From positions 1 through 64,000 of the forward strand of contig NZ_JAHLDV010000011.1 of NCBI RefSeq assembly GCF_018861865.1: 64,000 bases of DNA, read 5' to 3'. Below the pieces are notes generated by a model that did not search any database, was not told the origin of the DNA, and saw only the letters and a list, made by a program, of their open reading frames with translations. This DNA is from Clostridium frigoris (GTDB lineage Bacteria > Bacillota > Clostridia > Clostridiales > Clostridiaceae). The position numbers and the translations under genes are program-made. Every line of letters begins with the position of its first letter. Within the stretch, counting starts at the first letter, position 1. Of the stretch, positions 41,802 through 52,868 are shown piece by piece.

Positions 41802-42662
41802 GTGATTAATTTTTTGTTCGATATAGGTTTGAAATTTCAAACCGTAGGAGTCCTAATAAAGATTATTATAACGTTATTTATAATAATGATGTTTCATTTA
41901 CTAAAGAAGAGTATATGCTCATTTATTAATAAATCAAATTTTGATTCACTTAATACAATAAAATATAAAAAAACATCCTCACTCTCTTTAAATATTTTAA
42001 CTGCCATAACAATTATACCAATATGGATGTATGAATCAAAGGATATATTTACATTTCTAGGTATTTTTTCAGCTGGACTTGCCTTTGCCTTTCGTGATCT
42101 TGTAGCGAGTTTTTTGGGCTGGCTTATAATTAATACTCATAAGCCCTTTAAATTAGGGGATAGAATAAAGATTGGAGAAAGCCTTGGGGACGTAGTCGCT
42201 ATAGATTGGTTTTATACTACTATAATTGAAGTCATGGAAAATGACAACAGAACCTATGGACAAAGTACTGGGAGAATTACTCATATACCAAATATACAAA
42301 TACTCACTGAGGATCTTATAAATGAAACTAATGCGTTCCCTTTTACTTGGAATGAAATTAAAATAAGTCTTACACTCAATAGTAATTGGAGAGAAGCTAA
42401 GAATATATTAATGTCTATCGCTGATGATAAGGTAGGCGATATAGAACAAGAAGCAAAAAATTCACTAAACATAGCCTCAAAAACGCTTCCTATTTATTAT
42501 GAAAATCTTTCTCATACGGTATATACTTCTATGGAATCAGGAAGTGTTTGTTTAAACTTAAGGCTTATTTGCAAGGCTAGAAATTTTAGGAACTTACAAC
42601 ATGCTTTAGTTGAAGATATTCTAGACGAATTTGCTAAACATGAAGATATTAAATTATTATAA
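41802..42662 (+). CDS. MscS-family mechanosensitive channel
   Basis: 286 aa, GTG start after AAAGGGG (41787-41793). Three spans (about 10-35, 60-80, 85-105), then the pore-helix/beta-domain signature FSAGLAFAFRDLVASFLGW, FKLGDRIKIGESLGDV. The shortened C terminus matches small YnaI/YkuT-like channels. It opens on hypo-osmotic shock to release solutes. Followed 28 bp later by the AEC carrier in the same direction. Confidence 0.9.
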   Translation: MINFLFDIGLKFQTVGVLIKIIITLFIIMMFHLLKKSICSFINKSNFDSLNTIKYKKTSSLSLNILTAITIIPIWMYESKDIFTFLGIFSAGLAFAFRDLVASFLGWLIINTHKPFKLGDRIKIGESLGDVVAIDWFYTTIIEVMENDNRTYGQSTGRITHIPNIQILTEDLINETNAFPFTWNEIKISLTLNSNWREAKNILMSIADDKVGDIEQEAKNSLNIASKTLPIYYENLSHTVYTSMESGSVCLNLRLICKARNFRNLQHALVEDILDEFAKHEDIKLL

Positions 42663-42690
42663 TTAGACTCTATACACAAGGAGACAATAA

Positions 42691-43599
42691 ATGAACACTA
42701 TTAACTCACAGTTTGTTATGTCATTAAGTATTATTTTACTCGGATATTTTCTAAAGAAAGTAAATATCTTAAGAGAAAGTGATGGAGAAGTTATTTCCAG
42801 ATTAATTTTTAATGTTACGCTTCCCTCCATTGTAATAAATGTTTTCAGTACAATGACTATAGATAAAAGCCTGCTGATTGTCCCTATAATTAGCTTTGTG
42901 TTTGGCTTAATTATGGCAGTAGTTGCCCTGCTTTTATTCAAAGGAGAATCAAGGCGCGAAAAAGGAATGTTAACAATGCTAGTCCCTTCCTTCAATGTTG
43001 GTCTTTTCGCATATCCTATAGTAGAGTCAATATGGGGGCGAACAGGACTCAAATACTTTGGCATGTTTGATATGGGTAATTCCTTCATTGTTTTCGCTGT
43101 TTGCTATATTATTGCAAGCATTTATTCAAGTAATAAAGGTGAAGTCAGCTACAAAAATATTATCTCTAAAACGCTACACTCAATTCCTTTTCTTACATAC
43201 ATTATTACACTAACTATTAATCTTTTGGGCCTTAATATTCCAAAACCTATTATACAAATCACTGGAATTTTATCCAAAGCAAATATGCCTCTCGCATTGT
43301 TAGCGCTTGGATTATACCTGAGCTTTTCTTTTAAGAAGGCATATTTGAAAAACATGGCCAAAATAATTGCTTTAAGATACATAATTGGATTTGGAGTAGG
43401 AATACTTATATATAATTTAGTTCCCCTAGATCCAATGTTCAAAAAAACAATGCTAATTGGTCTTATATTACCAATAAGTTTTACAGTTATTCCTTACTCA
43501 GTAGAATTTGACTACGATACTAGGTTTGTAGGAACTGTCAATAATTTAACAATTGTAATAAGTTTTATACTTATGTGGGCGATTATTGCTTTTATTTAA
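42691..43599 (+). CDS. AEC-family (auxin efflux carrier-like) transporter
   Basis: 302 aa with about ten spans in two five-helix bundles. Start KKVNILRESDGEVISRLIFNVTLPSIV and the second-half LILPISFTVIPYSVEF are typical of bacterial AEC/malonate-type carriers. AAGGAG site. Substrate is unknown; organic acids are common for the family. Probable operon with mscS. Convergent with the L,D-transpeptidase gene. Confidence 0.85.
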   Translation: MNTINSQFVMSLSIILLGYFLKKVNILRESDGEVISRLIFNVTLPSIVINVFSTMTIDKSLLIVPIISFVFGLIMAVVALLLFKGESRREKGMLTMLVPSFNVGLFAYPIVESIWGRTGLKYFGMFDMGNSFIVFAVCYIIASIYSSNKGEVSYKNIISKTLHSIPFLTYIITLTINLLGLNIPKPIIQITGILSKANMPLALLALGLYLSFSFKKAYLKNMAKIIALRYIIGFGVGILIYNLVPLDPMFKKTMLIGLILPISFTVIPYSVEFDYDTRFVGTVNNLTIVISFILMWAIIAFI

Positions 43600-43629
43600 A
43601 ATATATAAAATGTCGTTAAATTCTCCTTA

Positions 43630-45054
43630 CTAACTATAGCAAACAATTGGAGTGCTCACCTCAATATTGTTAAAGATTGCCTTTGCTAAATAGTAAGGTG
43701 AATTTATACATCCATGGGAACCATTTGATTTATATATTTTTCCACCAAATAGATTTCGCCAACTTGCATCATGAATCCCTATTCCCCCATTAAAAGGCAT
43801 CCAGAAGGTGACCGGAGAAGCATATCCTGGCCCTTTAAGAATTGCATCTTTTTCTTTATACTTTAATTTATATACGCCATCTGGTGTTGCATCATTCAAA
43901 CTTACATTACCTGTAACAATATTACCTTGTACTATCAAAGCTCCATTTTTGTAAAACCATAAGTGCTGAGTCGACAAATTTATTTCTACATAAGTATTCC
44001 CCATATCATTATCCCCCTTAGCTAATGCTGTTTGAATATATGCAGGTTCTTTTGCTACAGTTTCCCCATTTTTTATGCTTGAAATTAAAGCCTCCGTTTC
44101 TTTAACCCTATTAATAGATCTACCATAATCACCACCATTTATATCTATTTTTTCCCCAATTGATGTAATAAATTTTTTACTCTTACCAATTGTATTATAC
44201 TTAGTAGAAAGTAGATCTATATAACTTTTCACTTCTTTTTCATCAAAAGTAACTTTAATATTTTTATCAACTTTAAACCACTTATTTATCGTAGACTTAT
44301 CCAAAAGTTCTTTATGTTCTCCAAAAATATAAGTGATTTTTGAAAATACATACTTGTTAAGTCTATTTCTGGTGTCTATAATTTTTTTAGAATTTGATGT
44401 ATACAAAGGCTTAACATAACAATTGATTGAATCTAATTCTATTGTAGTTTTGTCCTTAAGTATAGCCCCTGACAACTTATCATATAAAATGCCTTTATTG
44501 ACTTTGTTACCACTTACTTCGTTTAAAATAACATAACCATTATCTGTATACTTAAAACTAGGGTTTTTAGGCTCAATTATATTACTGATATTAAAACAAG
44601 AGAGCTTATCCACTCGTTTCTTTAATAAAGTCTTGTCATATTTAACCTCTATAATCATTTTAGTATCTTTATTTTTAGAATCTTCTATGTTAAAGAATGC
44701 TGAAATCCATTTATAAGAATTTTGTCTATCTTTTAATTCCTTAAATTCACCATCTGAATTATACTTTAAACCAATTTCATTTGCTTTAATTTGTTCATTT
44801 TTTCCACCTCTTTCTTTTATATTTAACTTATATGTATTAAGCTCATATATCATTTGTTTATTTACCTCTTTCACACTTTCACCTGAAACATTAATTCCGT
44901 TTATTGAAGAACCAAAATAAAAATGATTCATGAAAAATATTACCATTCCCAAATATATAACAAGTAAAGTCAAAATAGAAATTATAATAGCCATAACAAT
45001 TTTCTTATGTTTTTTTATTATCCCTAATGCTGATTTTTCAACTTCTGTTTCCAA
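43630..45054 (-). CDS. L,D-transpeptidase (YkuD) with tandem PG-binding-4 domains
   Basis: 474 aa. A TTG at 45054 with AAGGGG eight bases upstream fits better than the GTG at 45063. One N-terminal membrane anchor (about residues 20-45), two VanW/PG_binding_4-like modules (50-300), then the YkuD domain: VEINLSTQHLWFYKNG, TPDGVYKL, GGIGIHDA and the active site SHGCINSP with its catalytic Cys. It makes 3-3 cross-links, giving beta-lactam-tolerant peptidoglycan. Monocistronic. Confidence 0.9.
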   Translation of the reverse strand: METEVEKSALGIIKKHKKIVMAIIISILTLLVIYLGMVIFFMNHFYFGSSINGINVSGESVKEVNKQMIYELNTYKLNIKERGGKNEQIKANEIGLKYNSDGEFKELKDRQNSYKWISAFFNIEDSKNKDTKMIIEVKYDKTLLKKRVDKLSCFNISNIIEPKNPSFKYTDNGYVILNEVSGNKVNKGILYDKLSGAILKDKTTIELDSINCYVKPLYTSNSKKIIDTRNRLNKYVFSKITYIFGEHKELLDKSTINKWFKVDKNIKVTFDEKEVKSYIDLLSTKYNTIGKSKKFITSIGEKIDINGGDYGRSINRVKETEALISSIKNGETVAKEPAYIQTALAKGDNDMGNTYVEINLSTQHLWFYKNGALIVQGNIVTGNVSLNDATPDGVYKLKYKEKDAILKGPGYASPVTFWMPFNGGIGIHDASWRNLFGGKIYKSNGSHGCINSPYYLAKAIFNNIEVSTPIVCYS

Positions 45055-45251
45055 AACATCCACCCCTTCATCACAACTAATTTTAAAATTATTTGATGTA
45101 TTTTCTAAACCTACATTTCAATTTATGTACTAACCAACCAACTTAAACCAACTATTATAAATATTTATGTAAATTTAAAAAAATATCATAAAGACATTAA
45201 AACAACCACCGATAATTCCTTACATTTAATTTACAAATTAATATTTATAAT

Positions 45252-45366
45252 TTGCAACAAAATCTTAAGCCTTTATGATCTATAAACAATTAGGAGTGTT
45301 TCCTAGACTTATATTGTTTATTTAGAATAAAAAGGAACAGATGCAATTTCGCATCTGTTCCTTTTT
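45252..45366 (+). ncRNA. Possible structured small RNA ending in a strong bidirectional terminator
   Basis: TTGCAA (45252-45257), 16 bp, TATGAT (45274-45279) could drive a short transcript that folds into a long stem (ATAAACAAT / ATTGTTTAT around TAGGA / TCCTA) and ends in a 16-bp-arm terminator (45329-45366). The terminator alone also serves the UPF0182 gene on the minus strand, so the RNA is a weak call. Confidence 0.3.
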
Positions 45367-45368
45367 AT

Positions 45369-48095
45369 TTATTTATTTAGTTGTTTTAACAAAGTGCCAA
45401 GTTGCTTAATATATTCTCCATATTTTGCCCAATCCAAACTTTTTTGAGCTTCAAGTGCTTTAGTATATAAATCATTTGCCTGCTTAATTAATTTAGTTTC
45501 AGTTTGGGTTAAGGCCGCAGTCGTTGTAGTTCCTGTTTCAGTTTTAACTGCTACATTTGGTGCCTTATAATTAAATATTTGTTCTAGTCCACTTTCAATA
45601 TTATCAACCATCAGTAACTTACTGTCGTATGAAATTATTATTTTTTTCATTTCAGGAATACTATTTTTCCCACTAGCTCTTAAATAGACAGGTTCAATAT
45701 AAAGTAACGAATTCCTTATTGGCAAAATAACAGTGTCTCCATATTGCACTTGAGATCCTCCTGTATTCCATAAAGATAGCTGCGCTGAAATTGTAGTATC
45801 CTGACTTATTCTCTGCTTAAATTGGTATGGACTGTAAACCGTTGTTTCTGATACTGAGAATTTATTTAGGAACAGTTTACCATAATTTTCTCCATCCATT
45901 CTAGCCCCTAAAATTGCTGTCATGTTATATTTTCCTTTTACATTAAAATATTGTTGAAGTATCATCTCTTCACTATCCATTCCTGGTAATTTTTCTACAA
46001 GGTATGGAGGAATAGTCGTTTTAACATCAGCACCTACAGAAGTTGCATTCTTAGAAACATCCCAAAAATCTTCCCCATTATAAAACACCCCAGCATCAGT
46101 TATATGGTATTTACTGAGTACAGCACTTTGAATGCTAAATATATCAGATGGGTACCTAAAATGTGCTTTAATGTCAGCTGACACCTTTGACATATCCTTA
46201 AACAGTTTCGGGAATGTTTTTGCGTAAGTTTGCACAATTGGATCAGTTGAATCTGATATATAAAAATTTGTATTTCCATCATAAGCATCAATTACAACCT
46301 TAACTGAATTTCTAATATAGTTTACTCCATTTTGTGGTTGCGAGTACGGATATTTAGATGATGTTGTATATGCATCAATTATATAGTATATTTTCCCCCC
46401 GCTTATAACAACATAGGGGTCTTTGTCATAAGTTAAAAATGGAGCTATACTCTTTGCCCTTTCAACTATATTTCTGTTAATAAGGATTTTACTTGCACTC
46501 TTAATATCCCTTGATAATAAGAAATTTAACTCCCCCTTATTTATTGCAAACAAAAGTTTATTACCTAAATTCATTTTAATTCCAGCTTCTCCAACATAAT
46601 TTGCTATTTTGTTGGCTCCACCTTGAGGATAATCAAACTCACTTACCTTAGTATTTACTAATGCATAGTCATTTGTTTTTTCTCCAAAATAAATTCTAGG
46701 ATTAGTTAGTTTGATATTTGTACTGTTTACTATTGGCATATCCTTTATTACAAAATCAGGTTGACCCTCTGTCGTAACAGCGTTTACCTTACTCATTACA
46801 ATCCCATACCCATGTGTGTAAATCATATGAGTATTCTGCCAAGTAATTGGTTCTAATGATTTTGAATCTATTTCCCTTGCTGCAACCAGTACTTGACTAT
46901 ATCTATTGTTTATTTTATATCTATCTACATCTATATCGGTAAAACTATAATAATATCTTAATATTTGAACTTGATTATAAAATTCAAGCGCCTGCGTAGA
47001 TGAATTTAATTTAATGTTATCTATTGTCTTCTTATTGCTTGAAATATCCTCTTGTTTCAAATCATTTTTTATATTAAAAGGTGTTGTAGTAATATTTTCT
47101 ATATTAAATGCTTTCTTTGTAAAATCAATATTGTTTTGAATATATGGTTTTTCAAGTTCCTTTTGATTTGGTTTTACAATACTGCTTTGAACTACAGCTG
47201 CAGATATTACTTGTATAAAGCTTATTAAAACTATAGCGGCAACTGAAATTATTATGGGCTTAACCTTTGATTTTAAAACATTTATAAATATTACAACTGC
47301 AGCAACAATGCAAGTCACAATTAGTATTTTATAAAATAGAAGTGTTACATGAATATCTGTATAGCTTGCACCATATGCAAATCCACTAGGGCTATACACT
47401 AAATTAAATGAGTTTAATAAATATCCAAGTGAAAGGAAAAATGCTATAAGTGAAGCTATTATTGCAATTTGTTTTCCTGCAAACACACTGAGTTCCTTAC
47501 CTGTTGACTTAATGTCATCAAAAGGGTTTACTGCCTTCCCCACCTTAAAAGTATCCTTTGTTTTAAATATAAAGAAAACTATTACTTTAATAATAATTAG
47601 GAATACTAAAAGCGTCATTATAAAACTATATAATGATTGAATTAAAGGAAGTTTAAAAATATAAAATGACACATCCAAATTAAAAATAGGGTCTTTCACA
47701 TTAAAACTAACTGCATTTATGAATTGAAGAATCATATTCCAATATGTGGATGAAAAAGCAAAAGAAAATACAAGTGAAACAAATAAATTACAAGCTATAA
47801 AGATCTTATTTTCAATAACATCTTTTTTTGTATTTACCTCTACTACTTTTTTCATATGTGCAATACTCTTTTTTATACCTTTGTAGTATAGCAATATTCC
47901 AATATAACTAAGGATAAAAACAGGTATCATAAGCTTTAACACAGTAATTATTTTTGTGAAGTATACTGAAAGGTATCCGACTGTATTAAACCACTCAATA
48001 TTAATAATTAATTGAGCTATATTACGTAACGAAAATAAACATATAAAAAGAATTACAATTATAGAAGATACAATAAACTTTTTTCTCTTACTCAT
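45369..48095 (-). CDS. UPF0182 family membrane protein
   Basis: 908 aa, GGGGTG site. Seven spans in the first ~300 residues, then a very large extracytoplasmic domain (330-880) with the conserved UPF0182 blocks PYIQNNIDFTKKAFN, RYYYSFTDIDVDRY and WQNTHMIYTHGYGI. Function unknown in the family. The acidic/alanine-rich end (KALEAQKSLDWAKYGEYI) is typical. Terminator at 45329-45366. Confidence 0.9.
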   Translation of the reverse strand: MSKRKKFIVSSIIVILFICLFSLRNIAQLIINIEWFNTVGYLSVYFTKIITVLKLMIPVFILSYIGILLYYKGIKKSIAHMKKVVEVNTKKDVIENKIFIACNLFVSLVFSFAFSSTYWNMILQFINAVSFNVKDPIFNLDVSFYIFKLPLIQSLYSFIMTLLVFLIIIKVIVFFIFKTKDTFKVGKAVNPFDDIKSTGKELSVFAGKQIAIIASLIAFFLSLGYLLNSFNLVYSPSGFAYGASYTDIHVTLLFYKILIVTCIVAAVVIFINVLKSKVKPIIISVAAIVLISFIQVISAAVVQSSIVKPNQKELEKPYIQNNIDFTKKAFNIENITTTPFNIKNDLKQEDISSNKKTIDNIKLNSSTQALEFYNQVQILRYYYSFTDIDVDRYKINNRYSQVLVAAREIDSKSLEPITWQNTHMIYTHGYGIVMSKVNAVTTEGQPDFVIKDMPIVNSTNIKLTNPRIYFGEKTNDYALVNTKVSEFDYPQGGANKIANYVGEAGIKMNLGNKLLFAINKGELNFLLSRDIKSASKILINRNIVERAKSIAPFLTYDKDPYVVISGGKIYYIIDAYTTSSKYPYSQPQNGVNYIRNSVKVVIDAYDGNTNFYISDSTDPIVQTYAKTFPKLFKDMSKVSADIKAHFRYPSDIFSIQSAVLSKYHITDAGVFYNGEDFWDVSKNATSVGADVKTTIPPYLVEKLPGMDSEEMILQQYFNVKGKYNMTAILGARMDGENYGKLFLNKFSVSETTVYSPYQFKQRISQDTTISAQLSLWNTGGSQVQYGDTVILPIRNSLLYIEPVYLRASGKNSIPEMKKIIISYDSKLLMVDNIESGLEQIFNYKAPNVAVKTETGTTTTAALTQTETKLIKQANDLYTKALEAQKSLDWAKYGEYIKQLGTLLKQLNK

Positions 48096-48197
48096 AAAAT
48101 CACCCCTATTAATTTTTATATTTTAACATATTTATAACATATTTCTAACATATCTTATATACATTATACATTATATCTTAGTTTTATCCACTCTACA

Positions 48198-49589
48198 TTA
48201 TTTTAATATTTTTTTTATAAGTTTTATTTTATTTCCATAAGGTGGAAAAATAAATTTTAAATCTATAGAAGTACTTTTCTTTAATATACTTTTTTTATGA
48301 GAAAATGTTTCAAAACTATCTCTTCCGTGATACCCACCAATTCCCGAATTTCCCACTCCTCCAAAAGGCATATTTAAACTTGCAACGTGTGATATAGTAT
48401 CATTCACGCACCCTCCCCCAAACGAAATTCTATCCAAGACAGTGGTCTGCACATTTTTATCTTCTGTAAAAACATATAACGCTAATGGTTTTGGTCTATT
48501 ATTTATCATTTCTATAACTTCTTCTAAATTCTCATATTCTAGTATTGGTATAATTGGTCCAAATATCTCATCTTGCATAACTTCATCCTGAAAGTCTACA
48601 TTATCAATAATTGTTGGCTCAATGTACAAAGCACCTGCATTTGAATGACCACCATAAATAATTTTATTCTTATCTTTCTCAATTATTGAAGCCAATCTTT
48701 CAAACTGCTTGCTGCTCACAATTCTGCCGTAATCAATGCTTTTAGAAGCATCTTCACCATAAAAACTTATCGCTGTGCTTTTTAACTTTTCTATAAAACT
48801 CTCTTTTATATCTTTGTGCACAAATATATAATCTGGAGCTATACAAGTTTGTCCTACATTTACAAGTTTACCCCATAATATTCTCTTTACAGCTATTTCT
48901 AAATTAGCAGTTTTATCTACTATTACTGGGCTTTTCCCGCCTAATTCAAGAGTTACAGGGACAAGATTTTCCGCAGCTGCCCTCATCACTATTCTCCCAA
49001 CTGGTACGCTACCTGTAAAAAATATGTAATCAAATGCTGAATTAATAAGAGCAGTAGTAGTTTCTTTTTCTCCTTCAATAACTCGTATATAGTTTTTTTC
49101 AAAAGTTTCTTCAATTATTTTTTTTACTAAGCCTGACACTGTAGGTGTATTTTCAGATGGTTTTAAAACAGCACAATTTCCAGCAGCAATGACCCCTATT
49201 AATGGTTCGATTAAAAGCTGAAACGGATAATTAAATGGTCCTATAATAAGCACTGTTCCATAGGGTTCATGCATAATATAACCCTTAGATGGAAACTGAT
49301 GTATAGGTGTTCTCACTCTTTTAGTTTTAGCCCACTTCTTTGAATGTTTTATAAAATTACCTATGCTATCCAAAACAAAACCAATCTCAGTACCATAAGC
49401 TTCAAATTCACTTTTACCTAAATCCCTATACAAGGCATTTATTATCTCTTTCTCATATTTTCTTATTACACTTTTTAACTTCTTAAGTGCAGATATTCTA
49501 TATTCTATATTTCTTGTTTCCCCTGAAATAAAAAACTTATTATGTTCATTAAGCATACTTTCTACTATTTCTTTATCAATTATATCCAT
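48198..49589 (-). CDS. Aldehyde dehydrogenase, class-3 type
   Basis: 463 aa, GGGGG site. Class-3 ALDH length and motifs: IGPFNYPFQLLIEPLIG, FFTGSVPVGR, catalytic Glu in VTLELGGKSPV, catalytic Cys in NVGQTCIAPDY and the end HVASLNMPFGGVGNSGIGGYHG. NAD(P)-dependent oxidation of medium- or long-chain aldehydes. Hydrophobic C-terminal tail KFIFPPYGNKIKLIKK may touch the membrane. Single gene. Confidence 0.92.
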   Translation of the reverse strand: MDIIDKEIVESMLNEHNKFFISGETRNIEYRISALKKLKSVIRKYEKEIINALYRDLGKSEFEAYGTEIGFVLDSIGNFIKHSKKWAKTKRVRTPIHQFPSKGYIMHEPYGTVLIIGPFNYPFQLLIEPLIGVIAAGNCAVLKPSENTPTVSGLVKKIIEETFEKNYIRVIEGEKETTTALINSAFDYIFFTGSVPVGRIVMRAAAENLVPVTLELGGKSPVIVDKTANLEIAVKRILWGKLVNVGQTCIAPDYIFVHKDIKESFIEKLKSTAISFYGEDASKSIDYGRIVSSKQFERLASIIEKDKNKIIYGGHSNAGALYIEPTIIDNVDFQDEVMQDEIFGPIIPILEYENLEEVIEMINNRPKPLALYVFTEDKNVQTTVLDRISFGGGCVNDTISHVASLNMPFGGVGNSGIGGYHGRDSFETFSHKKSILKKSTSIDLKFIFPPYGNKIKLIKKILK

Positions 49590-49783
49590 ATTAAAACCCC
49601 CATTTGATTATTATATTAGACTACTTTAAAATGATAATTTTAGTCTTATTATTTATAATACTTTTAAAGTAACAAGTCAATACACAATATTATATATTTC
49701 AATAAAATCAATACAATAATCTAATATTTCAACTATAAGTCTATACTTCTTATAACACTATTTATGACAAAAAAAAAGAAACA

Positions 49784-49802
49784 AAAAGAACTCAGTTCTT
49801 TT
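49784..49802 (-). terminator. Terminator of ftsH
   Basis: AAAAGAAC / GTTCTTTT short-loop hairpin downstream of the ftsH stop, followed on the minus strand by a long T-rich run. Confidence 0.6.
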
Positions 49803-49851
49803 CATTTCTTTTTCACTTTTATTATAAAAGCAAATCAAATATATGATTTTT

Positions 49852-51651
49852 TTAACTTCTTGCAAATATTTCTTGAAATTCCACACCTTCAAGTTTCTCT
49901 TTTATTAGAAGTTCTTCTGCAACAGCATTTAGTTTACTCCTATTCTCAGTTAGAAGTGTTAAAGCTTTTGCATATGCTACATCTATAAGTTTCTTTACTT
50001 CTTGATCTATTTTATGTGCTGTTTCTTCACTGTATTTTCTATCTTTACCCATATCTCTTCCAAGGAATACCTCATCACTACCTGAACCAAATGCTATTGT
50101 CCCAAGAGTATCACTCATTCCATAATCCATTACCATTTGTCTTGCGATCCCTGTGGCTCTTTCGATATCATTACTAGCACCCGTACTTATATCACCAATA
50201 ACTAGTTTTTCTGCAACCCTACCACCTAATAACCCAACAATTTCGCCTTCAAGTCTTGACCTAGACATATATGATCTATCTTCCTCTGGAAGACGCATAG
50301 TATATCCACCAGCCCTGCCTCTTGGAACTATACTTATCTGATGAACAGGATCAGACATTGGAAGTAAATTCATTACAATTGCATGGCCTGCTTCATGATA
50401 TGCAGTAAGTCTTCTATCATCCTCACTAACCACTCTGCTTTTCTTTTCAGGACCAGCCATTATTCTTGTAGCTGCCTCTTCAAGTTCTTCCATTCCAATT
50501 AGCTTTTTATCTTTTCGCACAGTTAAAAGCGCTGATTCATTCATTAAGTTTTCAATATCTGCGCCTGTAAATCCAGGTGTTCTTTTAGCAAGTACACTAA
50601 GTTTAACTTCTGGTTCAAGGTGCTTATTCTTAGAATGAACTGCTAAAATTTCTTCTCTACCTTTCCTATCAGGTACTCCAACAAATATTTGTCTGTCAAA
50701 TCTACCTGGTCTTAGTAGTGCTGGATCAAGTACATCGGATCTATTAGTAGCTGCAATCATAATTATTCCTTCATTTTCTCCAAAACCATCCATCTCAACT
50801 AGAAGTTGATTTAATGTCTGTTCTCTTTCATCATTTCCACCACCAACACCTGCACCTCTTTGTCTTCCGACGGCATCAATTTCATCTATAAAAATTATAC
50901 AAGGTGAATTCTTTTTGGCCTGCTCAAATAAATCTCTTACCCTAGAAGCACCAACACCTACAAACATTTCTACAAAATCTGAACCTGAGATACTAAAAAA
51001 CGGAACTCCAGCCTCTCCAGATATTGCTCTTGCAAGTAGTGTTTTTCCCGTTCCTGGAGGTCCTATTAATAATACTCCCTTTGGTATACGAGCGCCCATT
51101 TCCATGTATCTTTTAGGTTGTTTTAAAAAATCAACTATCTCTGCAAGCTCAGCTTTTTCTTCATCTGCCCCTGCAACATCATTGAAACTAACTTTTTTCT
51201 TATTAGGATCGTCAAGTTTTGCTTTACTTTTCCCAAATTTCATTACACCGCCGCTTCCACCGGCACCTTTTGACTGCTTCATAAATATAAATCCAAAACC
51301 TACGAGCATTAAAATCAATAATACATTAGGCAAGTACTGTAACCACACTGGAATAGTTGGTGGTTTTAGATATGTTTCCTGAACACTTGCACTCTTTGGA
51401 TTCTCATTAATAAATTGAAATAGTCTGGCAGATGGAACAATTGTTTTATATGTAGATCCATTTTTCAACGTTCCCGAAACCGACATTTGATCTTCTTGAA
51501 CCACAAAACTTTTTATAGTATTATTTGTCCAATTACTTTGAAATTGATTAAAATTAATAATAGTTGATTTCTGATCTGTTTTAGAAAGCATAAATACTGC
51601 AACTATAACAAAAATTATAGTCCATGCAGCAATACCTGATCTTTTTTTCAT
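49852..51651 (-). CDS. ftsH: ATP-dependent zinc metalloprotease FtsH
   Basis: 599 aa, GAGGGG site. Two membrane spans (about 8-25 and 106-126) flank a small external domain. The AAA module follows (Walker A GPPGTGKT, Walker [10 protein letters not shown], second-region RPGRFDR) and then the protease with HEAGH zinc motif ([10 protein letters not shown]) and the third ligand Asp in the [11 protein letters not shown] region. It degrades misfolded membrane and regulatory proteins; in spore formers it is needed for sporulation control. Single gene. Confidence 0.95.
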   Translation of the reverse strand: MKKRSGIAAWTIIFVIVAVFMLSKTDQKSTIINFNQFQSNWTNNTIKSFVVQEDQMSVSGTLKNGSTYKTIVPSARLFQFINENPKSASVQETYLKPPTIPVWLQYLPNVLLILMLVGFGFIFMKQSKGAGGSGGVMKFGKSKAKLDDPNKKKVSFNDVAGADEEKAELAEIVDFLKQPKRYMEMGARIPKGVLLIGPPGTGKTLLARAISGEAGVPFFSISGSDFVEMFVGVGASRVRDLFEQAKKNSPCIIFIDEIDAVGRQRGAGVGGGNDEREQTLNQLLVEMDGFGENEGIIMIAATNRSDVLDPALLRPGRFDRQIFVGVPDRKGREEILAVHSKNKHLEPEVKLSVLAKRTPGFTGADIENLMNESALLTVRKDKKLIGMEELEEAATRIMAGPEKKSRVVSEDDRRLTAYHEAGHAIVMNLLPMSDPVHQISIVPRGRAGGYTMRLPEEDRSYMSRSRLEGEIVGLLGGRVAEKLVIGDISTGASNDIERATGIARQMVMDYGMSDTLGTIAFGSGSDEVFLGRDMGKDRKYSEETAHKIDQEVKKLIDVAYAKALTLLTENRSKLNAVAEELLIKEKLEGVEFQEIFARS

Positions 51652-52004
51652 CAGAGAACACCCCTCTTTCTCAATATATTACTTAACCTCTTAACCTCTT
51701 ATGTTCTTATTCCTTCACTTATTGTATACTTAACCCTATAAAAAAATTCTATTGATTTCATAATACCTTCTACATTATATCCTTAATTACCAGAAGTTCA
51801 TAATAAAGTTTAATCTTTTTTGAATTTATTTCTTTATTCCCCTATTTTAATCTTTCCACCCCTCATACACTATGTATATAAATGAGAGTATATCATAGCT
51901 ATTATCAAAACACAATAGTTTCAAAACTACTTTGTTCAGTTATGTTGAAATAAGATTTTCATTGTGTTATATTTATAGAAAATCGAGAACGGGGTGACAA
52001 AAGT
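51652..52004. other. Divergent promoter region between ftsH and tetR
   Basis: No gene. A direct repeat CTTAACCTCTTAACCTCTTA lies near the ftsH start. For tetR there is TTGAAA (51945-51950), 17 bp, TATATT (51968-51973). A small dyad AGTTTCAAAACT (51917-51928) just upstream may be a regulator site. Confidence 0.55.
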
Positions 52005-52643
52005 ATGGATATAATAAACAAATCCGATTTTGTTGAAAATAATAAAAAAAAAATTCCAGTAAGACTTGGAAGACCTATTGATAAGCTACGTGATCTGGCT
52101 ATTCTTAAAGCAGCCTTAGAGCTCGTAGCAGAGAAAGGATACGATTCTGTAACAATGGATGCTATAGCCCTACGTGCTCATGCAGGAAAAGCTACCTTAT
52201 ACCGCAGATGGAAATCTAAACCGTATCTTATGGCAGAAGCTATAACACTTATAATGCCCAGCGTGCAGAAGGTTGATCCTAACCGTTGCGGCAACAATTT
52301 GAGAAATTATTTATGTGAATTGCTTAGCACATATTTTGGGGTAGACGATGAGGTTAGGCAAAAGGTAATGCTCTCCATTTCAACAGCAATAAGCAGGGAT
52401 AAATCATTATCCGAAGCCATCCACTTAGATTGTATAACAAGCCAAACATATGTATTTCGTAAAGCCATAGAATGTAGCATAAACCAAAAAATAGACGACC
52501 ACCAGTTGAAACTTCTCGCTGATGTAGGGCCAGCATTATTATGTTATCATCTCATTTCCACAGGAAAACCTATTGAAATGAAATATGTAGAACATATTGT
52601 TGATGATTTAATCATTCCACTTATATCACTGAATAGAAAATGA
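52005..52643 (+). CDS. TetR/AcrR-family transcriptional regulator
   Basis: 212 aa. N-terminal GRPIDKLRDLAILKAALELV and the helix-turn-helix YDSVTMDAIALRAHAGKATLYRRWKSK are typical, followed by a TetR_C_11-like ligand domain. Downstream is a terminator and no target gene; ftsH is divergent upstream. Regulon unknown, perhaps its own promoter. Confidence 0.9.
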   Translation: MDIINKSDFVENNKKKIPVRLGRPIDKLRDLAILKAALELVAEKGYDSVTMDAIALRAHAGKATLYRRWKSKPYLMAEAITLIMPSVQKVDPNRCGNNLRNYLCELLSTYFGVDDEVRQKVMLSISTAISRDKSLSEAIHLDCITSQTYVFRKAIECSINQKIDDHQLKLLADVGPALLCYHLISTGKPIEMKYVEHIVDDLIIPLISLNRK

Positions 52644-52659
52644 GACATTGCTTCTTCTA

Positions 52660-52693
52660 AAAGCCAATTTAAATTAATACCTAGATTGGCTTT
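52660..52693 (+). terminator. Terminator of tetR
   Basis: Arms AAAGCCAAT / ATTGGCTTT with a T-rich tail. Confidence 0.65.
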
Positions 52694-52725
52694 GTTTTAT
52701 GCAAAAATACTTACATTTATAACTT

Positions 52726-52815
52726 TTACCTCAATATTTCCTCCATGGTTATATGTGCTTGCTTTACAGTTTGTAATTGTTTATCTTTCCTACGTTTGAA
52801 TAACCCAAATAACAT
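52726..52815 (-). CDS. Possible 29-residue basic peptide
   Basis: ATG at 52815 after AGGGTGG. Encodes a short amphipathic, lysine-rich peptide (MLFGLFKRRKDKQ...). No homologue recognised; it could be chance. Confidence 0.25.
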   Translation of the reverse strand: MLFGLFKRRKDKQLQTVKQAHITMEEILR

Positions 52816-52868
52816 ATCTATACCACCCTATTATTTTTGTTATATATTTTACCATTATAACAAAAAAT

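Noticed and set aside
52726-52815. Certain small gene (29 codons)
   Set aside because: Has a ribosome site but no homologue or context; listed only as a low-confidence feature.
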